Positions 46,330 to 57,434 of a stretch of DNA of 64,000 nt are shown piece by piece (position 1 is the stretch's first letter; every line of letters starts with the position of its first letter). The notes under the pieces were generated by a model. That model was given only the letters and a program-made list of their open reading frames with translations, was not told where the DNA came from and did not search any database. The position numbers and the translations under genes are program-made. The DNA comes from Fomitopsis serialis (Eukaryota > Basidiomycota > Agaricomycetes > Polyporales > Fomitopsidaceae). The stretch is taken from NCBI RefSeq assembly GCF_022376445.1, contig NW_025955021.1:124001-188000 (forward strand), read 5' to 3'.

Positions 46330-46707
46330 ATGTCGGACTCTTCATCCCCCATGTCGTCGGGAAGCTCTACACCACTGAGACCCGCCACGCCCGCTTCAAT
46401 TCAACACCTAAAGTCTCTCCTACGTCTCCCAATCCGTGTGGCCATCGACGACGGTCGAATCTTCATGGGGACGTTCGTGGGGACGGACAAGCAACTCAAC
46501 ATTCTCCTCGTCAGCACAGAAGAGTTCCGTATCGGAGCCGATGCTGTGGATGGCAATCCGAATGGTCGATTCGTCGGGCAGGTCATGATACCTTGGAGGC
46601 TCGTCCGCAAGGTCGAGGCTCCCCGGGGAAGAGACGACGCGCCATTGCCCACGAACGACGTATTCGCTGGGAGCTCTCCGGGTAGCGATGACGACTTGTA
46701 TGCATGA
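46330..46707 (+). CDS. NAA38: Lsm-domain NatC auxiliary subunit Naa38
   Basis: Small subunit (yeast Mak31) of the NatC N-terminal acetyltransferase. Single exon of 125 residues. An Sm/Lsm fold is visible: LPIRVAIDDGRIFMGTFVGT (Sm1, about 35-54), then DKQLNILLVSTEEF and GQVMIPWRLVRKVE (Sm2). The tail is acidic (GSSPGSDDDLYA). The start at 46330 has a good context (CACAATGTC). An ATG at 46282 would add 16 residues without family likeness. Another Lsm-type protein is possible, but the loop and motif spacing fit Naa38/Lsmd1. Confidence 0.88.
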   Translation: MSDSSSPMSSGSSTPLRPATPASIQHLKSLLRLPIRVAIDDGRIFMGTFVGTDKQLNILLVSTEEFRIGADAVDGNPNGRFVGQVMIPWRLVRKVEAPRGRDDAPLPTNDVFAGSSPGSDDDLYA

Positions 46708-47375
46708 GATGCAAGCATTTCGCGTTCAGCGCTGCCTATGTCAGTGAGCCTTACTATCATCCCACTACGTTATCCTGCTCAATCGTGCCTCTCAAGACAC
46801 GCTCAGTACTTGCAGATGTCTGTCAGGACACCCTTCGCAAAACCTTTACGTCGAGAACGTATCAGCGCTGATCGCGCAAAGAAACGTGCAACGGATCGCC
46901 CAGCAGTGTCTTCGACGAAGCGCAGGAGTGTCATTCACCCAGACGCGCATATGTCACTCGCCGCCTGTGTCCTCCGTACGGGGCCGGGTATGTTCGTTAC
47001 GTTGGAGTCTGTCTGCAGGACTCCATGGGGCTACTCCGTTCTGGAATCATCCCAGCGTTCGGCGGTAAGTGTGAATGCCAATATCGATGGTGCTTTCATT
47101 GACAGGCTTATCAGGAGCTTGCAGGAGGCTGTGGTACTTGACGCGCGCAGGTCGTCAGCGAAGGGTGCTAGTGCAGTTCGTAGAGAAAATCACAAATGTG
47201 GACGATAATCAGGCTGATGCGCATACGTGATCGGCTGCCATGATTCCTTGCGGGTCAATACTGGACAGGCGTGCAATGGTGCAGTCAGTGACATCGCTCA
47301 CAACCCGTCGCCGTACGTTCCATTTCAAGACAATAGTATCGTATACATCAAGGAAGTCGTTACTGTTCTTCCAGA
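46708..47375. other. Stretch between NAA38 and the Yippee gene
   Basis: A 156-codon plus ORF (46738-47208) fills much of it, but its composition is unremarkable and I recognise nothing. Probably convergent 3' UTRs. Confidence 0.4.
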
Positions 47376-47946
47376 TCATGAGTCCAACTTCCACTTGTTG
47401 TCCTTGATCAACCTCTCCCGCTCGAGCAAGTACTTGCCTGGTGGACTTGAGTTAGTTCTGCTCTATTCAGGAAACAGACATGCGAATACCTTCTTTGTAC
47501 TTCTGCGAATGGTCGGAGGCCTTGTAGTAGTACCACCCTACACGTTCCTTGCAGCCGACGCAGAAGACGTCTGCAACGGTGTGGACTCCTGTCCTAGAAC
47601 ACTGTCAGCTTTCGGAGCGATCTATGTTCCGCGTACGCTCACAGAAGGGGTCGGTCTTCTTTCTTCCCCATAGACACATTGACGGCTGAATGAATCAAGC
47701 TGACTGCCTTCAGCAACCAGCTATGTCCGTGCATCTCTATACGTACTAGCCTCTGCCCTCTCTCCCCGAGAACGACTTGCTGATCAGCTCGTCCTGAAGA
47801 GCCTACATGGTTTCTATGAGTTTGGCGTCGTTGATACTGACTAACTGTGGATCACGAACGAGAACAGCGGCGCACTTGGCGCAAGAGAAACTGGCACGGT
47901 CGTGGTAGACATCGACGACTGTGCTGGTATCCTTTGAATCCGTCAT
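47376..47946 (-). CDS. Yippee-like zinc-binding protein
   Basis: Small conserved eukaryotic protein with a Mis18/CULT-like zinc fold. Cellular role in fungi is unclear. Five exons (47842-47946, 47747-47802, 47643-47699, 47490-47593, 47376-47437) give 127 residues in frame. The two zinc knuckles are FSCAKCAAVL (CxxC, about residue 22) and FCVGCKERVGWYY (CxxC, about residue 80). Between them lie ELISKSFSGREGRGYL and VNVSMGKKEDRPLLTGVHTV, with YKEGKYLLERERLIKDN at the end, all typical of Yippee. Divergent from GCN20 (393 bases between starts). Confidence 0.92.
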
Positions 47947-48339
47947 GGAGGGGTCGTCAAGTCAGTCGAAACAGTAGGAGAAGAGTATCATAGTACAGGA
48001 GATGATATCTTCTGATCGATGCTCGGGGTAAGTCGCAGTCCACGCTTCGAGATAACAGCCTGGAGCAAGCTGACTACTGCAGCTTGAGCTTGATTAATGA
48101 AGCTTTGAAGCTTGAGGCAAGTGGCGGATGAGCTGAGGCATCGCAATGCAGCCACCAGATCCATCGGGACATACAATCCTCGATCGCTTTCTTACACCGG
48201 GCGCTTGCTGACCGACTAGCCCATCCCGTACTCCGAGCTCAGCACGAACTAGTGAATAACTTCCTGTCTACAGGCTGCAGCCTCTTGTCGTTCTTTCAAT
48301 CAGAGTTCTCTCTCAGCTCCTTGAAATTAGGCTAGTGTC
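47947..48339. promoter_or_regulatory. Divergent promoter Yippee/GCN20
   Basis: 393 bases between start codons. Holds an imperfect run of AAGCTTGA-like words (about 48080-48125). No defined site recognised. Confidence 0.35.
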
Positions 48340-51300
48340 ATGGACGTCTCACCAGAAGACATCGCCGAAGAGATCCGCATCGCTCTCCCAGGGACCGAAG
48401 AAATTGTCGTCCAGTATGTCTCGGGCTACCTGCTCGACCTTGACGACGCTGCCGAGGACGAAGATGTCCTGCAAGTCACGCGCAACATCCTTGAGTCCGC
48501 CGCGCCCTCGTCCTCGCGGAAGGGTCAGGACGTGCAGCTGGAGAAGGTCATGTCTGCGCTCGGGCGGATGCTCGCGGAGCCACTAAGCAAGAGGGAGGAG
48601 AAGAAGAGCGTGGGCCAGGGCACACGTCTTGTGAGGCTAGATAAAGTGATGGATATGAGCAAAGTGGGGGTTATGAGCAGTACGATCCAGTTCACGGAGG
48701 GTGTAGATCTGGAGAGTATAAACAAGGGAAAGTGAGTGCTTTTGCAGATTCTGGGGAGGCTGTGTCTGATTAATCTCTAGAGCATCGCGCGTTGATGTGA
48801 AGAAACTGGAGAAGCAGGAAGCGAAGCTGAAGGTATGTGTAGTCGCCTCTGTCGAAGCCTGTAACGATTGTCAATATATGATTAGGCCAAGATAGAGAAG
48901 CGCTCCAAGAGGACGTTGTACGAAGGCTCGAAGTTGCTGGACCAGCACAAGAAGCAGGTATGTCTTTCGTATCTATGTCGCCGTTGCAACCGACCACTGA
49001 GTGACCTCACAGCAATCGTACGAGGAAATGTTCATGAAGATCAATCCTCTCGATGCTGTCAACTCAAAGAACAAGTCCAAGGACATCCACCTCCCCAACA
49101 TCGACGTCAACTTCGGCTCAAATCGCATCCTGTAAGTCCTCCTAGCCGCCCACCTGCTAAATCACCAACAAAAGGATATCCACAGCTCCGGTGCATCTCT
49201 TACGCTTGCCTACGGCCGTCGGTACGGTCTCATTGGTCGGAACGGTGTCGGCAAGTCCACGCTCCTCCGGCACATCGCCATGCGAGAGGTGCCCATTCCA
49301 CCACACATCACCATCCTCTTCGTCGAGCAAGAGATTGTCGGCGACGATACGACCGCGCTTGATTCCGTGCTGCAGGCGGACGTCTGGCGGGACATCCTCC
49401 TACGCGAGGAGACGGAACTCAACCAGAAACTGCAGGAGCTCGAGGGCGAGGGCGACGACAAGCGATTTGAGGACGCGAGGGAGGAGGCGCAGACGAGGCT
49501 CGCGGAGGTGCATGCGCGGCTCGCGGATATGGAGGCGGAGAGTGGGCCGGCGAGGGCAGCGGCGCTGCTGGCGGGGTTGGGCTTTAGTGAGGCGGATCAG
49601 AGCAGACCGACGAAGGCGTTTAGTGGTGGGTGGAGGATGCGGTTGGCGTTGGCGAGAGCTCTGTTCGTGAAGCCGGCTTTGTTGCTGCTTGATGAGCCGT
49701 CGAATCATAGTAAGTCCGGAGTTGTGGTTTGCACCGAAGAGATCCTCAGGACATCCTTCTTTCTTAGTCGATCTCAATGCCCTTGCATGGCTCGAAGATT
49801 ATCTTCAAACATGGCCGGGAACCTTGCTCGTCGTGTATGTCTTTCGTGCACTTCTTAGCGATACATTCTAACTGATCTTCCACCAGCTCTCACGATCGTG
49901 CATTCCTGTGAGTCCACCGTCACATTATAGACGGTATTTCACTGACGTCATCTCAGAGACGCTGTCGCTACTGATATCGTCCATATGCACTCAGGACGGC
50001 TTGACTATTACAAAGGGTAGGCTCTAGTTTCCTCGTGTCCGTCGTAGTTTGCTCATCTCGCTTGCTCGTAGCAACTTCACACAGTTCTACTCCACCAAGT
50101 CCGAGCGCGACCGAAACCTCCGCAAAGAATACGAGGCCCAGATGGATTACCGCAAGCATCTACAGGCGTTCATTGACCGGTGGCGATACAACGCAAACCG
50201 AGCAGCACAGGCGCAGTCCAAGATCAAGATCCTCGAGAAGGTACGCTCAGCCACTTTACTCACCGTGCAATCGCGCTCACCTCGTGTTAACTCATAGCTG
50301 CCTGAACTACATCCACCAGAAGTCGAGGAGACGGAGACGTTCAAGTTCCCTGACGCGGAGAAGATCTCCCCGCCGGTGCTCCAGCTGAATGAGGCCTCGT
50401 TCGGGTACACGTTGGATAAGATCCTCTTGAAGAACATCAACATTGATGTTGGCCTTGACTCTCGGATTGCAGTCGTGGGTCCGAACGGTGCTGGAAAGTC
50501 GACGCTGTGAGATGCTGTCAATTGTTTGTGAGAGGACGCAACTGATGTGATTACATAGCATCAAGCTGCTGACGGGAGAACTGAAGCCATTATCTGGGCA
50601 TGTCAGCCAGAATGGTCGGTTGAGGATGTGCGTAGACACCTCAATTGATATATGTCCGCTGTTGATGCCCCAACCCTTGCAGAGGCTACTTCGCGCAGCA
50701 CCACGTAGACACCCTGACTGCTACTATGAACCCTGTGCAGTTCCTCGCATCCAAGTTTCCGGGCAAAACGGAACAAGAGTATCGCTCGCATTTGGGCAAT
50801 TTCCAGATCAGCGGCATGACTGGGTGCGTGTTTCTTTGTAGTACTACGTCGGAGTGGACACTTAGTTTGATGCGATGATACAGACTGCAGTTGATAGGAA
50901 CGCTGAGTGGAGGTCAAAAAAGCAGAGTGGCGTTCGCGGTCTTGTCGCTCCAGCGACCACACGTACTGCTCCTTGATGAGCCTACTAACCACTTGGATAT
51001 TGAGGTCAGTGTGACGAATCATTCCATGAATGCATGCTCGCTTTCTCATGCTGAACATATACCTCTAGGGTTTGGACGCCTTGATGCAAGCGTTGACAGC
51101 GTGGAACGGCGGCGTCATCCTGATATCGCACGACGAACGCTTCATCACGACAGTCGCAAAGGAGGTAAGTAAGGTCTTAATGACTGACAGGAAGCGTTGT
51201 TGATGGAGAGATTCTTCAAATAGCTATGGGTGTGCGCAGATGCTACGGTGACCAAGTTCAAGGGCGACGTACAAGCGTACAAGGTATGGCTTCTCCTGAC

Positions 51301-51371
51301 TGCCTGCTGTCATTCCTATTGACGATGCTTTGCAGAGCCTCATTGTGAGCAATATCAAGGCTCGACCTTGA
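48340..51371 (+). CDS. GCN20: ABC-F ATPase Gcn20
   Basis: Cytosolic twin-ATPase that works with Gcn1 on ribosomes to activate the Gcn2 kinase on amino-acid starvation. Sixteen exons (first 48340-48731, last 51336-51371) give 735 residues with consistent phase. Yeast Gcn20 is 752. The N-terminal region ([20 protein letters not shown]) resembles the Gcn1-binding part. ABC domain 1 has Walker [10 protein letters not shown], signature [15 protein letters not shown] and Walker [11 protein letters not shown] followed by [13 protein letters not shown]. Domain 2 has [21 protein letters not shown] and [13 protein letters not shown]. There are no membrane segments, as expected for ABC-F. A 21-base exon (49887-49907) carries the first switch histidine SHDRAFL. 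The intron density is the highest in the window. Confidence 0.95.
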
Positions 51372-52115
51372 GCGCATATATGTCACATCCCCTGTGTATC
51401 GCATGCGAGTGTACAATGTGGCCCTCTGCATTTCACTTGCAGAGCTTGAGCGGATGAACTAATCAGATATGCACTTCCTGACCTCAGGCTACTCTCAGCG
51501 AGCGCCATAAAGTATCTGAATGTGAGCCCCAACATTTTCTGCGTCGTCAAACTGTAAGCATGGCGAACGTGCTCGCTATGCTCTAATGTCAAGATGGGCG
51601 CGACTGAGAAGGGTGATGCCGTGCTAATACATATCACTAAGGCCAAGGGTGAGTCCCACCTATCCCTGCGTTCGTGTCCTTCCGTCGTGTGAAGCGGGCC
51701 TGTGTTCTCTTAGGCTGAGTGTCAGTTTGTGATGAGTCGCGGCCGTCGAACAGGTGGGCACACACGGGCGCTTACGTAGGGCGTCACATTTGGCACGGGC
51801 AGTGCACGGGCCTCTCACTGTCAGGATGGCCGTCAGTTAGGGCCACCGCCGCTGTAATGGAGGTGTCTCTGGTATGGGTTTCTCGATCTCTGCTGACATC
51901 TATGCCACCTCCTGAACGTCTGGATCGAGCCAAGGTACTGATCATCGGGTCTCGACACATCTCATGTTGTTCTGCTCAACGCCGTTACGCAGCATAGACA
52001 CGCAAAATATCGAGGACAGAGAAGCTTGTCAGTCCGAATCCACTCGAGCGGTGCACCATCATACCGGTATGTATATACATGCCACGTCCCGCGGTTCCAT
52101 TGGTACCGCCAGACA
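51372..52115. other. Intergenic stretch
   Basis: Between GCN20 and the seven-helix protein. Short ORFs only. Confidence 0.45.
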
Positions 52116-53370
52116 ATGGGGATGCTCCCTAGTATAGCAGAAGCACAGCTGATTGCGCTCTTCATGCAGAGCGTGGCCTACGGCGTTCATGTGGTCACAT
52201 TCTCTATTTGCATATATACTTGGTTCCGACGTTCAAGCAGCTCCCGCACAACGGCCTCGAGGATCTGGTTGTCTGTCGCCATTGCCTTCTTCATCATTGA
52301 CACTTGCGATGTCTCCTTCATCTTGTACCACAACCTCATGGCGTTCGTCCTCCCTGCCACAGCGTCCTCCGGCGCAAACGTTGTATTCGATGATACGTCG
52401 AACTGGGTCAACCTGATGCGCGTACGTAGTGCATTTGGTCCATGTATTGCATGTGACTGATACAATGTTCACTCTAGAGTGTCTGGAAATATATCAACGC
52501 TTCCCTCTCAGACGCAGCCTTGGTGAGGGCGATTTTGGAATATATATCTACGTGTATTCACTCTTGTGTATCTAGATTTATCGGTGCTGGATGGTGTATG
52601 CCAATTCAAGCCATCGGGCGATAGTCGGAATAGTCCCTCTAGTTCTCTGGCTCGCATGCATAGCCTTCGCGGTCATGGTTGTGTACATCCTGGGCACTGT
52701 GGATGTGCATACCACTATACCCGAGATCCCACAATTGCAACCCTATTTATATTCGTTCTATGCGACGACAGTTGTACTGAATCTCCTCACGACCGGTGCG
52801 TTGTCTTCCAGGTCCCTGGCGTATCTCAAATGCATCTCTGACGCTGTAGCATTGTCGGTCGCAGGTTTCATCATCATCAGACTCTGGAAGATTCATAAGC
52901 GCACTTCTGCGTTCTTCGCACAGAGCTGGCGCGTTCGAAATCGACTCAGCTTAGCGGATGTCATTTTGATTATGGTCGAATCCGCTCTCCTGTACACCAC
53001 GACCGTCGTCTTCAGCGTCGTCTTGGACCTTGCAAGGACGAATGTGTACTATGGTGTCATTGACCTTGTGAGTACTCTATTTTTGAAGGTGGTTGTACCT
53101 GAGCTTTTGACACTGGTTTGTAATTTGTAGAGCATTGAAGTCGCCGGTATCTCTTTCGACATGATCATCATCCGTATCTGGACAGCGGTATCGACGGAGC
53201 AGACGCAGGCGTTCGCAGCGAATTCGCCAAACTTATTGAAGTTCAAAACGGAATCAGGGGACCAGGCCGCCTCTGTTCACTCCGGATCAGAGGATCTAGC
53301 CGCGATCGAGCTTGTGGTTTCCCATTTCGAAGTGGTCGAGCAGCAAGGAGGTGACGAATACCCTGTCTGA
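52116..53370 (+). CDS. Seven-helix membrane protein of an Agaricomycete family
   Basis: Four exons (52116-52421, 52478-52522, 52576-53067, 53131-53370) give 360 residues. About seven hydrophobic segments follow one another: AYGVHVVTFSICIYTWF; LSVAIAFFIIDTCDVSFIL; a segment ending ALIYRCWMVY; IVGIVPLVLWLACIAFAVMV; AVALSVAGFIIIRLW; VILIMVESALLYTTTVVFSV; and VAGISFDMIIIRIW. The pattern is like the expanded receptor-like families of mushrooms, related in style to DUF6533/6534 proteins, but it lacks the DUF6533 N-terminal motif. Ligand and partner are unknown. The C-terminal tail is soluble and acidic. Confidence 0.8.
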
Positions 53371-53966
53371 TGTTTGACTTCGTTTGGTGACCATCGACTC
53401 CCGTGCCGTCCCTGATTTCTTCTTATGTATAACGGGTCTATGGTGAGAGTCAGTAGTAACCAACGTATGCCATTTTACAACCCTTACAAGTAATCACAAG
53501 GCGAGTCCCTTCTCTATCGCCGGCACGCATTACATAGTACCCCACAGCTCCTGACTGTTGGAGAACTTCCATTTTCAGGAGCCGAGGTAATTGTTCTCTG
53601 GTGTCCGCTCGATATGTTCTCAAGCTTGTACCCAGTAGAACACTACAACCAAAAATTAGACCTGCCAGCTTCATTGTGAACCGTGAATGGAACTTAGTCA
53701 GACTCTTCGATCACAAGGGCACTGAACATCTGAACGTCGTCTGTGCCTCCATCATCACTTAGTATCGAGAGACAGATAATGCCCTTATGCAGATGGTCTT
53801 GAATTATGTCAGAGCAGCCAAAGTCATACGACAAACAACTCCACAGCCTTCGATGTCACCAAAGTACGGTTCAGAGAAAACAAAGCTGTCGTCTCTGCTA
53901 TCCTATTAACTTCCAATACGTAGCCTCAGGCCACCCCGTCAATATACGCTATGCCCAATGACAGAT
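53371..53966. other. Convergent intergenic region
   Basis: 3'-to-3' spacer between the seven-helix gene and the P450. A 74-codon minus ORF (53450-53674) is probably chance. Confidence 0.5.
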
Positions 53967-56317
53967 CTACGTTCGTCGACGTGTGATCAGCATGGGCATC
54001 TGCACACCCTTATCAAGTTCATTCCGAACTATAGGACGTTGCACCACAGTAGATCGGATGATCAGGTCCTCTCGGGGCACGGCGAGCTTGAAGTCAAACG
54101 CCCGAAACAGGATGAAGATGAGCGCCTTGATCCTATAGGCGAGAGGCAATGAGAACGATATGTACTGACGGAAAAGACACATACTCCAGGACGGCGAAGC
54201 GATACCCAATGCATGACCGCGGCCCGCCGATGAATGTCATCATGTCGCTCCAGACACCGGGAATGCCTTGCACTGCTGGTGGCAATGCATCCCAACGCTC
54301 TGGCCTGAATGCACGAATATCATCGTTGGTATCAGGGCGAATGAATCGAGCCAAGTTCACGTACCTGAATTCCAGTGCGTCCTCACCCCATAGAAATTTC
54401 GCCCTGTTTAAGGCAAGAATAGGGACATCGATAGTCGTGCCCTTGGGGATGCTGCAATTCACGTCAAGATCAAAAGTAAAAAAGCTAGCACATAAAGCGG
54501 TGCTCCGCGTACTGACTGTATGTGGTCACACAATTTGCCTTCAGTATTGACGAATGGATCGTTGAGAGGTATGACATCATCTTTCGTCGCAACACGTAGA
54601 GTGGAAGGTACCGGCGCGTGCAACCGCAACGACTCCCGGACAACAACGTCAAGGTATCGCAAGGCTTGAAGCTGATCCATGGTGGGCCAATCGTGCGGAA
54701 CTGCCTGTAACTCCTCGACGAGTTTCTGCTCGACGCGAGGCGCTTGCGTCAGTGCGTAGATTGTCCACATTGCGGCGTTACTCGTGGTCTCGTAGCCAGC
54801 CGTTAAGAAGCTAGCCAGGAGCTTATAATGTCAAGCACATGGAACGGTCAGCAAATTGACTGACCTTGGTATTTCTATAGCTGCATTCAGTACATCATTG
54901 GTGCAACGAAAAACTCTGACTTACGCGCCAAGACTTCATCATTGGAAAGCCTCTGTTTCGCAGGGATATCCGCGGCTATATTGGCTTTGAGAAGCAACGT
55001 CAGTATGTCCCGGTCTGCGATGGCGTCCAGATTTCCACCGATCTTTCCATCTCGAGTGACCGGATGGATGCTCGCCATACGCTCCGTGATCAGCTGCATG
55101 CCAACGCGGTAGAACGTTGCCTTCGCGCGGGCTATACGCCGCGTCCTCTCTGTCGGCTGGGGTATCGTAAGTTAACCGGCAAGCTGATTGTTGACGTGAC
55201 TCACAGATAGCGAAGAGGAGGGATCATGTACTTCAGCAAGGTGAAGATGTGAGGCTTCCCAGTTGGAGGTCCAAAGATGGCCTGAAATGCAGCGGAGAGC
55301 TCGCTCGTCTCTTCGCCAGGGCGTAAAATGTTGAGTTCTTGATTGAACGCTACAGTTCGTGAAGTTGTCAAGATACATCTTGAGATCACAAGCGACCAAG
55401 CTTATAGCAATACCTGCGGATCCCATTACGTCCAGCGTCATTTTGGCAAGTCCACCGAAGATGTCAATGCGGACGGACTCCCCATGAGTGGCAATCTCGG
55501 CTACCCATACATCGCGCAACTTCGCATACGCTCTTCAGCGATATGTACTACACGTCTGAAGAAGCACTCACCAGCTCTGATTTCTCTATGAAAAGTTGTG
55601 TGAAGCCCCTGAGTTGAGGCGTGCCGAATGCGGAATTCTGCCCACGACCTGTCAATACGACACTGGGCGAGGCCTGCGATTCGACATACCAACACTCGCC
55701 GCTTCAAACGCCAAAGTGGATCACTCTACGACTAAGTTAGGCAGCTTATGCAGTACTTACTTGTCTGCGGTGAGCTTCGCCTGAACAAGAGGTGAGTACG
55801 GGGAGTCCTTGCGCAAAGATATCACCCACAGACCTTCTGCGACAATTAATCCTGAAGGGTTTGACTTGGTGAGTTGACGTCTTCAGGGCGTTCATGAAGC
55901 ATTACCTTCTCCGATGACTTCTGAAATTCTAAATCTTGCTAGTTCCGGTTTATGATAGTCAGCGACGTGGCTCAAGATATGGGTCAGCGCCTTGACATCC
56001 ATAGTGCATAGACATTCTGTCTGTGATCACGAGTGAAGATAATGAGCAGCAATCGCGGGGCCATGCAATTGAATAATTGAACCAACGTTCAGCCAACCAT
56101 TGTATTTGAAGGCGCGTCCATACTGAGCTGCCCATACTTCTTGCATTCGAGCGTTCCCAACGTGGTATATTTGCAAAAGATTACCATAGATCCAACTAGC
56201 ACTGCGCGGACCAGGTAAGAAAGTCAGTGTTGCACCGGTTTGGGACTTGCGAGCAGTGCGCCATAAGGTCCGCAAGAGCCAGCACACAGCGAGTGCCATG
56301 ATGAACCAGAATGTCAT
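53967..56317 (-). CDS. Cytochrome P450 monooxygenase
   Basis: Heme monooxygenase of the large basidiomycete microsomal set. Substrate unknown. The N-terminus [20 protein letters not shown] is a membrane anchor, followed by the proline-rich hinge [13 protein letters not shown]. Exon 1 is 56087-56317 and the next begins at 56020 ([18 protein letters not shown]). Later blocks are [40 protein letters not shown], the I-helix [12 protein letters not shown] (usual form AGHETTS or AGxDTT), ExxR as [18 protein letters not shown] in [10 protein letters not shown], and the heme loop [17 protein letters not shown] with its Cys ligand. It looks complete. An apparent in-frame TGA near 56035 lies inside an intron. 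The CYP family cannot be assigned without a search. Confidence 0.93.
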
Positions 56318-57434
56318 CGCATACAGTCATCAACGGCTCCTTGGGACACCACCGGTCCTTGGGACACGTGGCTCTGGGTCACTCCCCGTAAGGAATGTCA
56401 GCAGCAAAAAAATCATCGTTAAATAGCTGGATGTCTTGCGGATCCAACGTGCACCTTAATTCGCTTGTAAGTGTCTGCGGAACCGCGCTGTAAATCGAGG
56501 AAGCTAGAAAACGGCCACATCGAACATTTTGTGACCGCATTTGGAAGATCGTGCTTACATAATCCTCATACTTCAACATCTTGCAACGAAACTCGAACAA
56601 AACAGTAATACAATGGTCTGTATGAGGCCTATAAATCAAGCATACATCTTCCTAAAGGTCTCTGATACAAAGTGACTACCTGAGATGACGAGTACATGCA
56701 TATTTTCAGGTGCTTCTCCGAACATGTTTCGAGAAAGTACCCTAATTAGGCAAGTGTCCCAAGGAGTGGTGAAGCCATTGATAAGAAAAACCGGAACTGA
56801 TCTGCAACATGAGAAGTCACCACTATATGGATAAGGCTGTAGAATTTAATACATGAAGCTCAAAGGCAGAAGCAAGGTTCTATCAAGTCCGATCTACCTC
56901 ACAAGGAATAGCGGAAGTATGGGACATCGACAAGCATTTCACCGTCCCAAGGAGCCATTGATGACTGTATACGTGAATTTCGACGCTTGTCCCTCTGATG
57001 CGGCTCTCGCAACTAGAATGATGGAGTCCGGGTGGTGTAGCCTCAGTCGAGCAGATTTGACACTGTATAGTGAGAGGGGTAGCGACTCGTTGAAGGATGA
57101 TGGGTTTGCGACGAGAAGAGTCAGGACTAAGGCCATTTCGCCCTGCTCTGATACAGGATACCACGAGAGGCGTGCTATTTTTCACGAGGCTGTCCGCGAA
57201 CACGTCCACAAACCTGTGAAAGCTGAGCGCTGAGATATTGGAATCAAATTGAAGAGTCGACTCGCGACGCGCCCACGCGTCGCCATCAAGAACGCGCTGC
57301 CACAGTCACGTGCAAAACGCGTTGAACGCGGACCGCGTCGCGGCGCTCAACTTCGACACGAACAACAACTCCTCCTACCTGCCTTCTGGCTGACCATCAG
57401 CACCTTTCATCCGCGAGCGTTTTTGCTTGCTACG
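56318..57434. other. Divergent region between P450 and TOP2
   Basis: About 1.1 kb. No gene seen. The 170 bases before TOP2 are GC-rich and contain ACGCGT at 57275-57280 and 57317-57322 and CACGTG at 57307-57312. Confidence 0.5.
57275..57322 (+). promoter_or_regulatory. ACGCGT/CACGTG cluster upstream of TOP2
   Basis: Two MluI cell-cycle boxes flank an E-box about 110-160 bases before the ATG. In yeasts, MBF uses ACGCGT to time replication genes to G1/S. Use here is inferred from the motif alone. Confidence 0.5.

Noticed and set aside
56030..56090. In-frame TGA in the P450 N-terminal part suggesting a pseudogene
   Set aside because: A GT-AG intron (56021-56086) removes it and joins the exons in phase with the family sequence.
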